Position numbers and translations under genes: made by a program. From Xylogone sp. PMI_703 (lineage: Eukaryota; Ascomycota; Leotiomycetes): a DNA stretch of 64,000 bases. The stretch covers positions 3,968,001 to 4,032,000 of the forward strand of contig JAJTUQ010000001.1 of assembly GCA_021399445.1 (NCBI GenBank), given 5' to 3'. Below are positions 1 through 10,692 of this stretch, one piece after another (positions within the stretch are counted from its first letter, which is position 1; each line of letters starts with the position of its first letter). A model generated the notes under the pieces. It did no database searches, had not been told where the DNA came from, and saw only the letters and a list, made by a program, of their open reading frames with translations.

Positions 1-599
1 CCGTGCTTAACTACGATGATGATAGTGATTCCGACGATGGCGGCATTATGATGAAGAGAAGTAACTCGAAGCGAAAATTACCCACCGTAGGCCGGAAGCC
101 GTTGTCACGAACGAACTCGTCTACAGAGAGCAAGACTATTGCTATGCTACCATCAACTACCTTGAAGTACCGTGAGGATACTCCGGAACCACAAGAGACG
201 GCCATGAAGCACAGTAACTACTGGTCTAATACCAAACTCTCACCCTCTCCCTCGCAAGAAACGCTCAAGCCATCAAAACCATCATCAAGGATGCTATTGG
301 GAGACGACGATGATGACGATTTGGATACAGACTGGGAGCCGCAGGTGTTCCTCGGCCGTAGAGATAGCATCTCGGTTAATCAAGAAAGGTACCAAAATCT
401 CCATTCGTCCGGTTCATCCTCAAGTCTAAACGGCGAACCTTCTTCAGGGATGCGAAGAACACCTTCAGGAATGTTCATGCCATACGAAGAAGATGACGAC
501 GCACCGGCATCGGAGGGGCTTTTCGGGAAGGTGGTCGATACCGTCAACACTGCGAGGGACATCGCTCACGTGATTTGGAATGTGGGTTGGAGACGGTGA
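1..599 (+). CDS. C-terminal part of a nuclear rim protein 1 (Nur1)-like protein, partial at window edge
   Basis: The frame of base 3 is open from the window edge to a TGA at 597-599, so only the last 198 or so residues are present and the true start lies upstream. The visible part is a low-complexity, Ser/Thr-rich, acidic tail with Asp runs (DDDSDSDD near the start and a DDDDDD run mid-way). It ends in a conserved-looking block, GLFGKVVDTVNTARDIAH followed by VIWNVGWRR. From memory of the family, that terminal block resembles the C-terminus of fungal Nur1, an inner nuclear membrane protein that tethers rDNA and telomeres. The membrane-spanning N-terminal half that would prove this is outside the window. 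The coding call is strong; the family name is tentative. Confidence 0.6.
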   Translation, partial: VLNYDDDSDSDDGGIMMKRSNSKRKLPTVGRKPLSRTNSSTESKTIAMLPSTTLKYREDTPEPQETAMKHSNYWSNTKLSPSPSQETLKPSKPSSRMLLGDDDDDDLDTDWEPQVFLGRRDSISVNQERYQNLHSSGSSSSLNGEPSSGMRRTPSGMFMPYEEDDDAPASEGLFGKVVDTVNTARDIAHVIWNVGWRR

Positions 600-3500
600 T
601 CGCTATGAGGAGCCGTCTCTAGCCAGTTTTCTTTAGTTGATATAGCTCGGATACCAATTTGGCATGGGACTAATATCTTCGAGTCACCAACATGCATACC
701 CCGAAAAGCGAGTAATGGCTAATTACAACAACATCACAAAACAAAAAAATTCGTCACCATTTCAAGAGATACCTTAATGAATGCAGAGTTGTTTTGGGAG
801 GTATCTCGGGGAGGAAGGGGCTTTTTTTGCTAATTATTTACCTGCTTGTTTTCTACAATGGCTATAACGGAAATCGGGCAAGGCATGGACGGGAGGCAAT
901 TTTCTTGGGCATCTCGTCTGGATCTTTTTGCTTCTGCCTTGTTTAACATAGCCAGGACTGGTCTTCCGGTATCAACTAATGTGTCTGGCATTAAGCTCAG
1001 AAACCTCAACGAAGAATCAATCTGGGCGGTCGTTTTTCTTTAGGCGCGCGGACACTCATGGATTTTGATACATCGGATGGGAAATACCATAGCCCAATGG
1101 GATTGACTTGAACCAGGCAAGCAGATTAGGTATGGAAATTTGGGAAGAGGAACCGGGGAACCGGGAGCTCAGGAAACTCTTAATCTTTGGGGCGGCTATT
1201 TCGAATTCTTTTTCCTGGGAAATCGTTTTTCGCGGAGCTCTTCGGATTTTCAGGGTGGCTGGCTTATGACCATTGTACTTTTATAATGAATTTCCTTAAT
1301 TTTTTCCCTGGTATCGTTGAAATTATTTTCTCCGGGTTTGGTGGGTCTAGGATTGTGTTACCTTTGGTTTCAGGGGCCGGGGGAGCATGTTCTGCTGGTT
1401 TCCGCGAGTAGCGTCGAGTTACAACAGACATTTGCTCCTCGGGCTCTTTTTGGGGGCAAGGAAAGGGAACGGAGAAAAGAGCCAGTCTTTTTATTTGAAA
1501 ACAGGACAAACAAAAAACGCAAAAGTACATAGAAAGGCTGCTAGAGCGATAGGGAAGATTCTAATGACCCAATCTACCCTGATTACGAATAACCTCATTT
1601 CTGTTTGCGTGTGCCCATATCTTGACCTGTGCTGGTGTTGAGATAGCTTGTTTGTTTACCTGCTGCCAACCACCTACTTACTTACCTGCATGCAAGCAAG
1701 CATGCATTACCACAGGTACGTACGACCACAACCGGCTCGACTCCCCCCCTTCCATTACCCCCCTTCTCATTGCTTTTTTCTACGAAGCATACGATTACTG
1801 CAGCGATTGGGATTCATAGGGAGAGACATGTCCTCCCAAATCCAATATATATACGCATCATGCGAAATGCAGAATGCACAATGCAGATTGGGAGACTGGG
1901 AGATTGCAGATATGCATACCCCTCTTTTTGTTCGCGTCTTGCTTTCCTATCATTGTGGCCTTCATAGATTCCGTTACATCTGTCTCTGTGCATTTATATT
2001 TGCTTTTACTATCTCCTATTCTACTCTATTCTACTCCACTCCATTCAATCCTGTCCATTATTCTCCTCTCAAGCCTGATTAGGTGCATCCGGTGATGTGT
2101 TTGAAAAATGAAGAGGAAACAGGAAGGGATATTAGGAAGTGCACTGCGGTGTTGTGTTGGTGATTGGATGGTCTATCCCCGCACTTTGATAATGGGACAA
2201 CACATACAACATCGTCGTTGCATGCATGCGGATGGGTGGCGAGAAAGGAGATATTGGAGAGGGGTGTGGTGTTTTTGCTTTTTGCTTTTTCCTTGATACT
2301 GAGGTATCTGGGTCTGGATTCTTGATTGTTGGTTGGAGATGTGATTGGGTCAGGATCTTTGGCGATGGAAGGGAGGTGGGATTGGGATTGGGATTGAGCC
2401 GGTTGGTCGTATTTGCGGAGGCTGTGGTTCTGATTTTACAATACTTTTGATATTGTATTAACTACGTAGTATATTATCTAGTATGCAGGCATAGTGTTGT
2501 TTCATGTAATGTTATCTTCATCTGTTTTCTGGAGAGCCACGAGAGTATATTTCTTGGACTGTTTCTTCTGGAGGCCCGTCGCGTATACATTCTAGGTACG
2601 AAGAGGTATATTGAGTGCCTTCCGATACAGATCACATGCGATTCATGGAATAGAACACACCTCTCCGGTGCTTTCAGCTCGAGTCATGTAAGTAGACTTA
2701 CCTACCCGGCCATTGCCCTTGGGTATGAAAATACCCTAGAATGAGTTGTCGTCTCTAGAGCGGGTGAATCCGGAAGGGAGAATATTCTGCATTCGTACTC
2801 ATGTATCTGTACATAAGACGACTGCAACCCTTCTTCTGCACTGATCTCGGAAATTCTCGCAATGAGGCATGTCGGAGCCGGGCACTGGTCCAGCTTCAAT
2901 GTCCCGCGTTTAAATTTAGTATCATGTTTTATTTCTCTCCTTAACCTTCTTTCTTTTCCTTGTGGTTATCACGGTCCATGGATCGTGGATTCTGGTGCCG
3001 GGCAAGGACAATCTCGGACCGATCCTCAGGAGACTGTTTGATTCTCACGTGGCAGTCACCCATTTTGACGGTTTTTGCCTCTTTGGGGTCCGAGGTGTCT
3101 TTGCCATTCATTGTCAAAAATTTTCATCTCTCTCGGACATGCACCAAAATACAGCACAGTCGAGATGTTTTACACAACTCCACTTTTCCTATAACTTTTA
3201 TGTCTCAATGCTTGGCCTGGAACTTCCCATGCGTGGGAGCCCCAATAAAGGGCCGATGACCATTGCAGCAGCGTGAGAGATAAAAGCTCAGGTTCGCCAC
3301 CACTTACTCCATACTACTGTAACTTCCAAATAATCCTCATGCGCCGTCGACACTGTTTTGGTTTCCCTGTGATTTCTTCCGCTAGATCCCTTCCGTCTGA
3401 TCGACGCGAGAAAATAGACGACAGACAAGGGCGTCTACAATCGACAGGGATGGAATGGAACTACCTTAAATGGTAATAGTCGTCACAGGCTTGCTCCATC

Positions 3501-6500
3501 TCTCTTTAGCCACACCGATCTCGAAGGCTCGGTTCAGCTGCTTTGGACTACCGAGGCAGCATCAATGGTTCATGAGACTTTTCTGATCGGTTCTGATGAT
3601 CACGAAGCAGTCTCGGGATGCAAAGTCTGGGGTGTGCGGGGTGTGGAGGTACCCTTGAGGTACTGTACATAGAGTCTACGCACTCACGCGCTATGTTGTA
3701 GGCCAAGAACATCTCTATGACGGCACTCGGGGTTGATCTTTAAGGATCCTAAGCTGTCAAGCTCCAAAGGATCGTTCTGAGGGTGACGGTGATGTAAGGT
3801 ACCGCTCAGCTGGTACCTGCCATGCGGGGAAAGCGAAACCTTCAATGCTGATCAGTGATCAACTCAAACTCTTCTTTTCTCGGAAGTGATCAATCACTGA
3901 CGTTCAAGACCGCGATCAATGAGGATCATCGAATTATGCCATTGGGATTTCGAGATCAGCTTTGGATTCTGAACCGCGGCTAGCTGAACTTGAGCTGTCC
4001 CCTAAGCCCCAGATCTTATACTTATTTGGCCTGGATATGCATAATCATGAAGAACTTTGAAATATCTAAAGATGAAAATATGCTCCAGGCCAACTGGGGA
4101 AAACACACAGGTTCAACTAAAAACTGGGTAACACCAAGGTGAGTTAGATGTGAGAATTCATCAACTCAATGTAAGTGAATAAAACCTATTTCAAATTTAA
4201 TTGCTTATACCTCTAATGGCCGGTTTCTTTGAGTAATTGCCTTAGTGGGGATTCTGATAAAGTGTTCACTTCTATGGCATTGTCATCCATTTATCCAGAA
4301 CTGTGCTTGTTCACTGTGCCTTTCCTAATATTCAACGTCTTGTCTGACCTGAGTGGAGTTCTGTATTATTATTATTATTGCGCTTATCCATACATTGGAA
4401 TCAGCTTTATCTCATCTATAACCTTAACGAGTTTCTCAAACCGACCCGTGGTAGCAGGCTACTCATACTTCTATGCAGGTGCATTTTAGCAGCTATTTAT
4501 GAGAATTCCATTGGCAAAATTAGCCCCTGAAGTAGACATACATTGCAAGAGTTGTCTTAAATCTTTCATAATATTCATTCTTTTATCTAAAGTATCCTTT
4601 TTTGCCCCTTTGAATTGAATTGTCTAAGTCAATATAAAATCACTTCTATTCCTTACCATAAACCCGCTATGCTATTTTCAATTCACTTAATACTCATGTT
4701 GTTTATATAAAGCTCCCTTGATCCTCGAACTCTTCCACTTTCATAAATCAGCTACCCGCCACCAATCTTATCCCATCCGAAGGAATTGAAGAGAATCGCG
4801 ATTGTCGTTAAAGCAAAGAGAAACAGGATAGGGCAACTTCTGGAATCCCGCAAGCAGTTATATACGTGGCCGGAGTCCAACATAAGAGACTTGATCGGAT
4901 TGAATGGATCGTGGATACAACTGATTTATTATGGACTCATTCCCAACGAACTTCTTGGGTTTTGCACGTTTCAGCGAGCAAAAGCCGCTAATATCGCCGA
5001 TTCGACCTACAGCTGTCCGTTACGATGAGGACATTGCTACTATCGTTAAGTTCTCTCCTCATGCAACTCCAAGTCCTCATCAACGTAACAACGTTGGGAG
5101 AGGAAATCGAAGGCGCTCTTTTTGGTAAAGATACTCGATCTTTAAATAATGATGGAAATCGCAAATAATGAGACAGCTACAATTAACTCCCCATGGACGT
5201 CACGGCTTGTCCTTTCCCTGAAACCAGAGCAGAAGATTGGCAACCTCATCGGTGGTCGCCTTTGGAAATGGCTGCTTATTGGGACAGATATGCTCACACG
5301 TATGATGTTACTTTTCAGTTTCACGAAGAAGATATTGCGGCGATTCTCGACTTTGTTTGACTCAGGGTGTAACGGGCAACATCAAACTATTCTATGTGCT
5401 GTGGCTTCGCGCCATATCCAAGCGTTCAGTATCCGCAATGGCGGCCATCTCTATGCTGTCGACCACCAGCCTCATGGATGATTTCATTGATGCAAAGATA
5501 GGGAGACTATCAATAGTAAACAGGTTTATAAATAAAAGAGTAGCAAACCTGAAGTGACAATAGAGTTCAAAACCAAGCAGCTATTGTTTGCTTGTCTGTG
5601 CTGTACGTCCTACACCTCCCATAACTATAGGTTCAATACAGTTAGGATTGGCATTTACCTCCTCGGCCGGCAACAATTTGACCTGACATTGCACCATCAC
5701 AGCACTCCTTGCTGCTTTGCTGGGAAGTATGTCCCCTATTTGTGTCTATATAGAAGGTGTGCTGTAGCTGGGTGTTGTAGCGGGCCTTTCAATCGCTATG
5801 AAGGTCACTAATTGGAGTGAAAGATCTCATCGACGACATAGAGAAATTGGTAATTGAACGATCACATGGTGGCAATGTCAAACTAAGAATTTATCCACAC
5901 TATCCTTCAAAGAACAGCCCCCGTTGGCACTACATTTGACGGAATAGGGTTTAGAAATTAAATTTGGCTGTCAAAAGTTAGTATATTCGAGGGAGGTTTC
6001 ATGATAAAGATACTGGAACTACAAAACCCTTACGGGGAGGCTCTTGAGTTTTGTAATGAGTTTTTGGATCGCAAACTGAAACTGATGAGGAAGTAGACGA
6101 TGACCACGATAAAGGAGTAAAAAAATGAGAGCTGGAATAAGTGAAGAGTGAATCCCAGTTGATGAATGTGACTATATAGCCAACCGCATCCATCCATGTC
6201 TATAAACGTTGATAAATAATCCAGGAATTGAACAAGCTTCTGTGGTCTTAATTATGATACTAAATTTTATTTTTATGCTGTGGCCTGCCTTCTCTAGTTA
6301 GACCTATGATGAGCTATGAAACGATAAAACTTCAATTATCCATGCTAATTATGCACACTAGAGAGCTTTTAAGAGTCTAATTATCAAAGCCTACTTGGTT
6401 ATCATTGGAAACATGTTAGATACACAAGCCGGACTTTCTTGTTCGCGGAAATCAATGGATCCAATCTATTCATATCAGAAAAGCGCTAGTTGTCAAAGCA

Positions 6501-8577
6501 CAGGAGACAGACACAGTATGCCATTTGGCTATATGCTTTGTTGTAACCCAATCAAGGATCATGGGATCCATTTCACATAGGACGGAAATCCATGTTCTAC
6601 TTGCCAGTTTCAAAAGACAATACCACAAGCCTTAAGTTAGAGGCAGAGGCAGAACTTGGAAAAGCTGGGGTTGAAGCAGTAGCCAGACAGCCGTGAGATG
6701 AGCTGTCAGTTGAATGGGACAATATTGAAGATCAAAATGCTCAAGATACCTTTGAACCATTTTATATGAGCCAGCACACCCATTGCATGATGAAACATCT
6801 TCGCCAACGACATGTATCCCTAAGGCAGAGGAGGTGTATGCCCCTCAATGAACTGCTCAAATACCAGAGGAGAGAGATTAAGACCTCCACAGACCAGTAC
6901 TAAGCTAACTTTATCCAAGGGATTTCATAGATAGTAAAATAGAGCTGGATAACGTAGGAGCATACTATGAGAGCGTCCTGAAATACTAGAGAATCCAGCG
7001 GGTATACAGCGAGTTGATATCTCTGACATACTTCTTGTTAAAGACAAGCTTATTGAAAATGGTCTAGAGCTTGAACATGGGTTCCTCAGATCCAAGGGAT
7101 GGCAGAGTGACGAAAGCATTGAGGGAATTGCAGGGGCAATCTTGATGTAAAATGGACTACTAAACCTATTTGCAACAGCTAAAAGATCAATAAACCGTGC
7201 CCCCAAATGTCTCCTCAAATCTCAGTGGCAGTGTTTTAGGCCATGGGTTTCCATGCATGCTGACCTCCAAAAGAGGAAATAACCCTCGACCTAGCGACCT
7301 TCCACTTTCCCAAACAATTAGTTCCTATATAGGCCTAAATAAGAAAGCACATTGTAACACAGAGTGGCGCCGTTATGGTATAAGGTAACGGTCAGGACAA
7401 GCTCGTGTTCGTGGGAGGGAAGGAATAAGTCTAATGGATGAAGTGAATACTGACGTTAGCAGAGATGTAGGCGGCAGCTCGGCGGATCAGCTGTGGAAGT
7501 CCGAACTCTTTTGTCACTCAGATCTTCCTTTTTAATTGTATTTCTGATTGTTGAATTTTTTTCCTTCTCGGTTTATATCTTTGCCTTTTTTTTGTTCTGT
7601 TCTATAAAACGTGAAGACGGAGTAATATAGTTATTACTCGGAATAATATTTTTAGGGAGGAGCTTGAGGACAGGTTTATTGCTCAAGGCGAAGATCCATT
7701 GAATAGCGACCTAGAAACTAAGCGTCCAACGTCGAAAAGGTGTTGATAATGATCATTCATCGTAGAGACATGGATGCCATCAACACTGAGAAGTATATAT
7801 TATTACCGGGATTTCAAGTTATAAGCCTTGCAAATCATACTTTATAGGATATTTAGCTCTACTTGACCAACTTCTCTTGTTAACAAATTCCTACAAAGCT
7901 GTTCGATACATATACAGATAAGTAATACTTGGCGGTTGTGTTACTACGTCCTGGTTGGCCTGATACTTATATACATACAGATGTCCCACTTCCTCACGAT
8001 GAAGGAGCTAGATCTAAGCCTTGGAATCGTGGTTACATAATCCAAGAAGAACCTGTCAGTCTAAGAGAAGACCAGAATAGTTAATTCTTCGATGTATTGG
8101 CTGTCATATGCTAAGTGCTTCAAGAGGTCAAGATTATAAGTTGCTCCTTTATATAACCAAGTAGTGATACTCTTTTACGGGAACTAAGTTAAACAACCAC
8201 AAGGCTTTAGCATTAAGCAATCACGCACGAGAATAAAGGGAGTTTGTAATAAGAACAAATTTTCATTCAGGTATCATAAATTCCAATCTCTTTAACACAT
8301 ATACATCTCTCTTTAGATCCTTTATTAAGCCCTCATATCCAGAACGACAACGACACATTGCAGACATCAATGAGAGGGAATGCATGCTTAGCGTGCGTTC
8401 TTTTGTAGAAGTGTGCAGAGGCAGGTATATATTTTAATAACTAAAAGCACAAGCAAATATTATTTATCCAAAGGTATTCCAGAATAACAGCTTCAAGAAG
8501 GTTTACACATCAAAATCTATAAGCACAGTCGCAAATGCTCGATCCTAAGAGACGGAAAAGCAAATTCGATAAGATGT
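600..8577. other. Gene desert, about 8 kb, AT-rich in the right half
   Basis: No convincing gene is seen. The first part (600-3900) has mixed composition, with short CT-rich runs, a small hairpin at 1687-1706, a triplicated GGGATT near 2376-2398 and many GATC tetramers between 3520 and 4015. From about 4000 the DNA becomes AT-rich with stops in all frames, as expected of old or RIP-mutated sequence. A TTA/ATT microsatellite lies near 4363-4379. A possible coding relic at 4786-5370 is listed separately. Confidence 0.6.
4786..5370 (+). pseudogene. Possible degraded coding relic, unidentified
   Basis: Within AT-rich non-coding DNA, plus-strand open stretches follow one another in changing frames. 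One begins RIAIVV at 4789, one contains DSFPTNFLGFARFSEQKP near 4934, and one starts with the ATG at 5193 and reads CPFPETRAEDWQPHRW then YWDRYAHTYD before a TGA near 5357. The Trp/Tyr/Asp-rich composition is more protein-like than the surroundings. A beta-strand-like RIAIV start followed by a TN...FSEQ element vaguely recalls flavin-dependent monooxygenases, but no complete dinucleotide-binding GxGxxG is seen. I cannot build an intact gene. It may equally be chance. Confidence 0.2.
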
Positions 8578-10692
8578 TTAGACCTGGACCTTCTCGTTGC
8601 TGCTGCTGTCGCCACTGGAAATCTTCTCGGCAGGGCGTCTGCCAGAGCGGAAGTAGTGCTCGACCTCAGGACTGTAGTGATCCTCAGTGGTATCCAAAAG
8701 CTCAGCATCATGGGAGTTCTGCTCCTTAGCGGTCTGAAGTTCTTCCCACTCGGCGCGCATCTCAGCGAGCTTGGCTTGGTAATCAGCAGCGGGGTCGTAG
8801 TTCTTGCCAATACCACGCATACGCTCCCAGACGGAGAGATGCTGTGGGTGGATAGCAATACCGTGGTATTCCTTCTCACGGCCCTCACGGATGTATTGCC
8901 AGCGGCGCTCTTGCTCCTTAAGGTCGAGACCGGTGGTATCTGGGAGGAAGAGCCAGGTGATGACCATACCACCGAGACCAAACCATGGGACGACGTAGAA
9001 CTTAGTCTGGGTGTCAATGTAGTTGTAAAGAACGGAGGCGAAAAGAGCACCAAGCTTGCCGACAGCGGCAGAGAAACCGTGAGCACTAGCACGGACGGGA
9101 GTGGGGAAGACTTCGGCAGCGACAAGGAAAGTGACTGCATTGGGACCGAACTGGTTGAAGAAGGATGAAAGGAAGTACATGGCCTGGAAGGCGTGGATAC
9201 CCTTGGTGTGGCTGTAGTAGTTGTAATGGAAGGCAGGGACAACGAAAAGGACGAAGTCCATGAGGAAACCAACTTGCATCATGTTCTTGCGTCCGTAGAG
9301 CTTGTTGTCAATGAGGAAGGAAGCCAAGTAATAACCGGCGAGAGAGACGAAGACGTTGACCAAGTTCCAGAGCCAGCCGGTGACGACGGAGTTGTCGTTG
9401 GGGGAGATGACCTTGATGAATTGGGACTGGAAGAGCTTGTTTCCGTAGAAGAAAACATCGTTACAGAACCAGGAACCAGCAGTGGCGAGGATGCGGCCAC
9501 CGAAGTAGTAGAAAGTAAGCTTCAAGGACTTGACATCGTAACCAGTGACGCTAGCGCGCTTCTTAGCAGCATTGAGCTGCTTGCTGGCAAGTGGCAGCTT
9601 GTACCATCTGTAGTAGACGAGCCAGAGAGTACCAATGGCTGGGATAGCGAAGGAGACACGGAAGGTGTATTGGATGGAGGACTTGGAGTATGGTGGGTTG
9701 CCACCGCCGTTGAAGATGAGGAGGGAAAGGATCAAGAGGACCTGGTTGAAGAATTGACCCCAACCTTGCATCAAGAAGGCGCTGGTGACCTTACGACCGC
9801 GGTGGAGACGGTCCTCCCTGGTGGAGATCTTGCCAGAACCGACAGCGTTTTCCATAGCAGCGGTAGCAGTCATGGGGTATTCACCACCAACACCGATACC
9901 GTAGAAGAAAAGGGACCAAGCATAGCAGATGACCCAGCCGTTCAGAGTAGTACCCCAGGAAGCAGTCAACATGATCAAACCGAGGAACATGATGATGGCA
10001 TCTTGGATGAGACCCCATCGTCGACCAATACTGTTTAAGAACGTGTCATTAGGAAATGCTTCCAATTCTTGTTTGGTACGGATTTATGGAGCACACTTAC
10101 CCATCACCAAGGAGACCAACCATGATCTGACCAACAATGATACCGACGACTTCAAGGTAGGTGACAGCGGACACCCAGTTCTTGTCGCAGTCCTTGAAGG
10201 TGCCCCAGCAGGACTTCCAACCGGCAGAGAAGAGAGGAGTCAAGTTACCAATGGAGAAGAGCACGTAACTGATTTCAATGTTAGTTCTATGTCCCCAGAT
10301 CTGAACCATCAGATCATCATCTTGCTTGGGGAAAGAACATACCCTTCGAGACCGAGACCAGCACCAGGAAGGACGGCATTTCTGAAATACCAGCCAATTG
10401 GGGAGAGAGGGTCGTTCTTCAACATGGTGCCAATGGCCTTGAGCTCCTTCTTGGCCTCCTGGTTGTCGACATGGTTGCAGAAGGCAATGCGCTTGCCGAG
10501 AGGGAGATCAGCCCAGTAGACACCCTCGTTGGTGTAGATATCATCAGGGTGCAGCAGGTACTGGAAGATCTCGCGCTCCGAGCGTCCAGTCTGGTCGGTA
10601 GGGTAGGAATCATCACCGGTCTCAGGGCCATAAGGCACTGGGATGGCGCCAACCTCGGGGTTGTGGTGTGGGCGTTCGACAGGATCCGACAT
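8578..10692 (-). CDS. MFS transporter of the PHO84/GIT1 (phosphate or glycerophosphodiester : H+ symporter) family
   Basis: Three exons on the minus strand: 10692-10343, 10268-10101 and 10030-8578, giving 656 residues. Splice sites are gtatgt...cag and gtaagt...cag, and the phases close exactly. The longer open frame upstream begins with GTG, so the ATG at 10692 (MSDPVERPHH) is the start. After a hydrophilic N-terminus of about 115 residues come MFS membrane segments. Family signatures are LEGYVLFSIGNL in TM1, GLLGDGIGRRWG in the TM2-3 loop, and YGIGVGGEYPMTATAAMENA around TM4. A conserved NQFGPNAVTFLVAAEVFPT precedes TM10. The C-tail is charged. These features fit plasma-membrane uptake of phosphate or glycerophospho-compounds driven by protons. 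Substrate cannot be set from sequence alone. A (CA)n tract lies about 90 bp upstream. No CACGTG phosphate-control box is seen within 1 kb upstream. Confidence 0.93.

Noticed and set aside
1687..1706. TGCATGC...GCATGCA mini-hairpin
   Set aside because: Short palindrome in simple-sequence surroundings; likely chance, with no further structure.
8517..9272. 251-codon minus-strand ORF, Ser/Thr/Pro-rich
   Set aside because: It is a shifted-frame shadow of the transporter; the membrane-protein frame explains the region fully.
9193..10038. 281-codon plus-strand ORF
   Set aside because: It is exactly antisense to the transporter exon 3. Its Glu/Val/Asp-rich composition is the shadow of codon bias on the coding strand.
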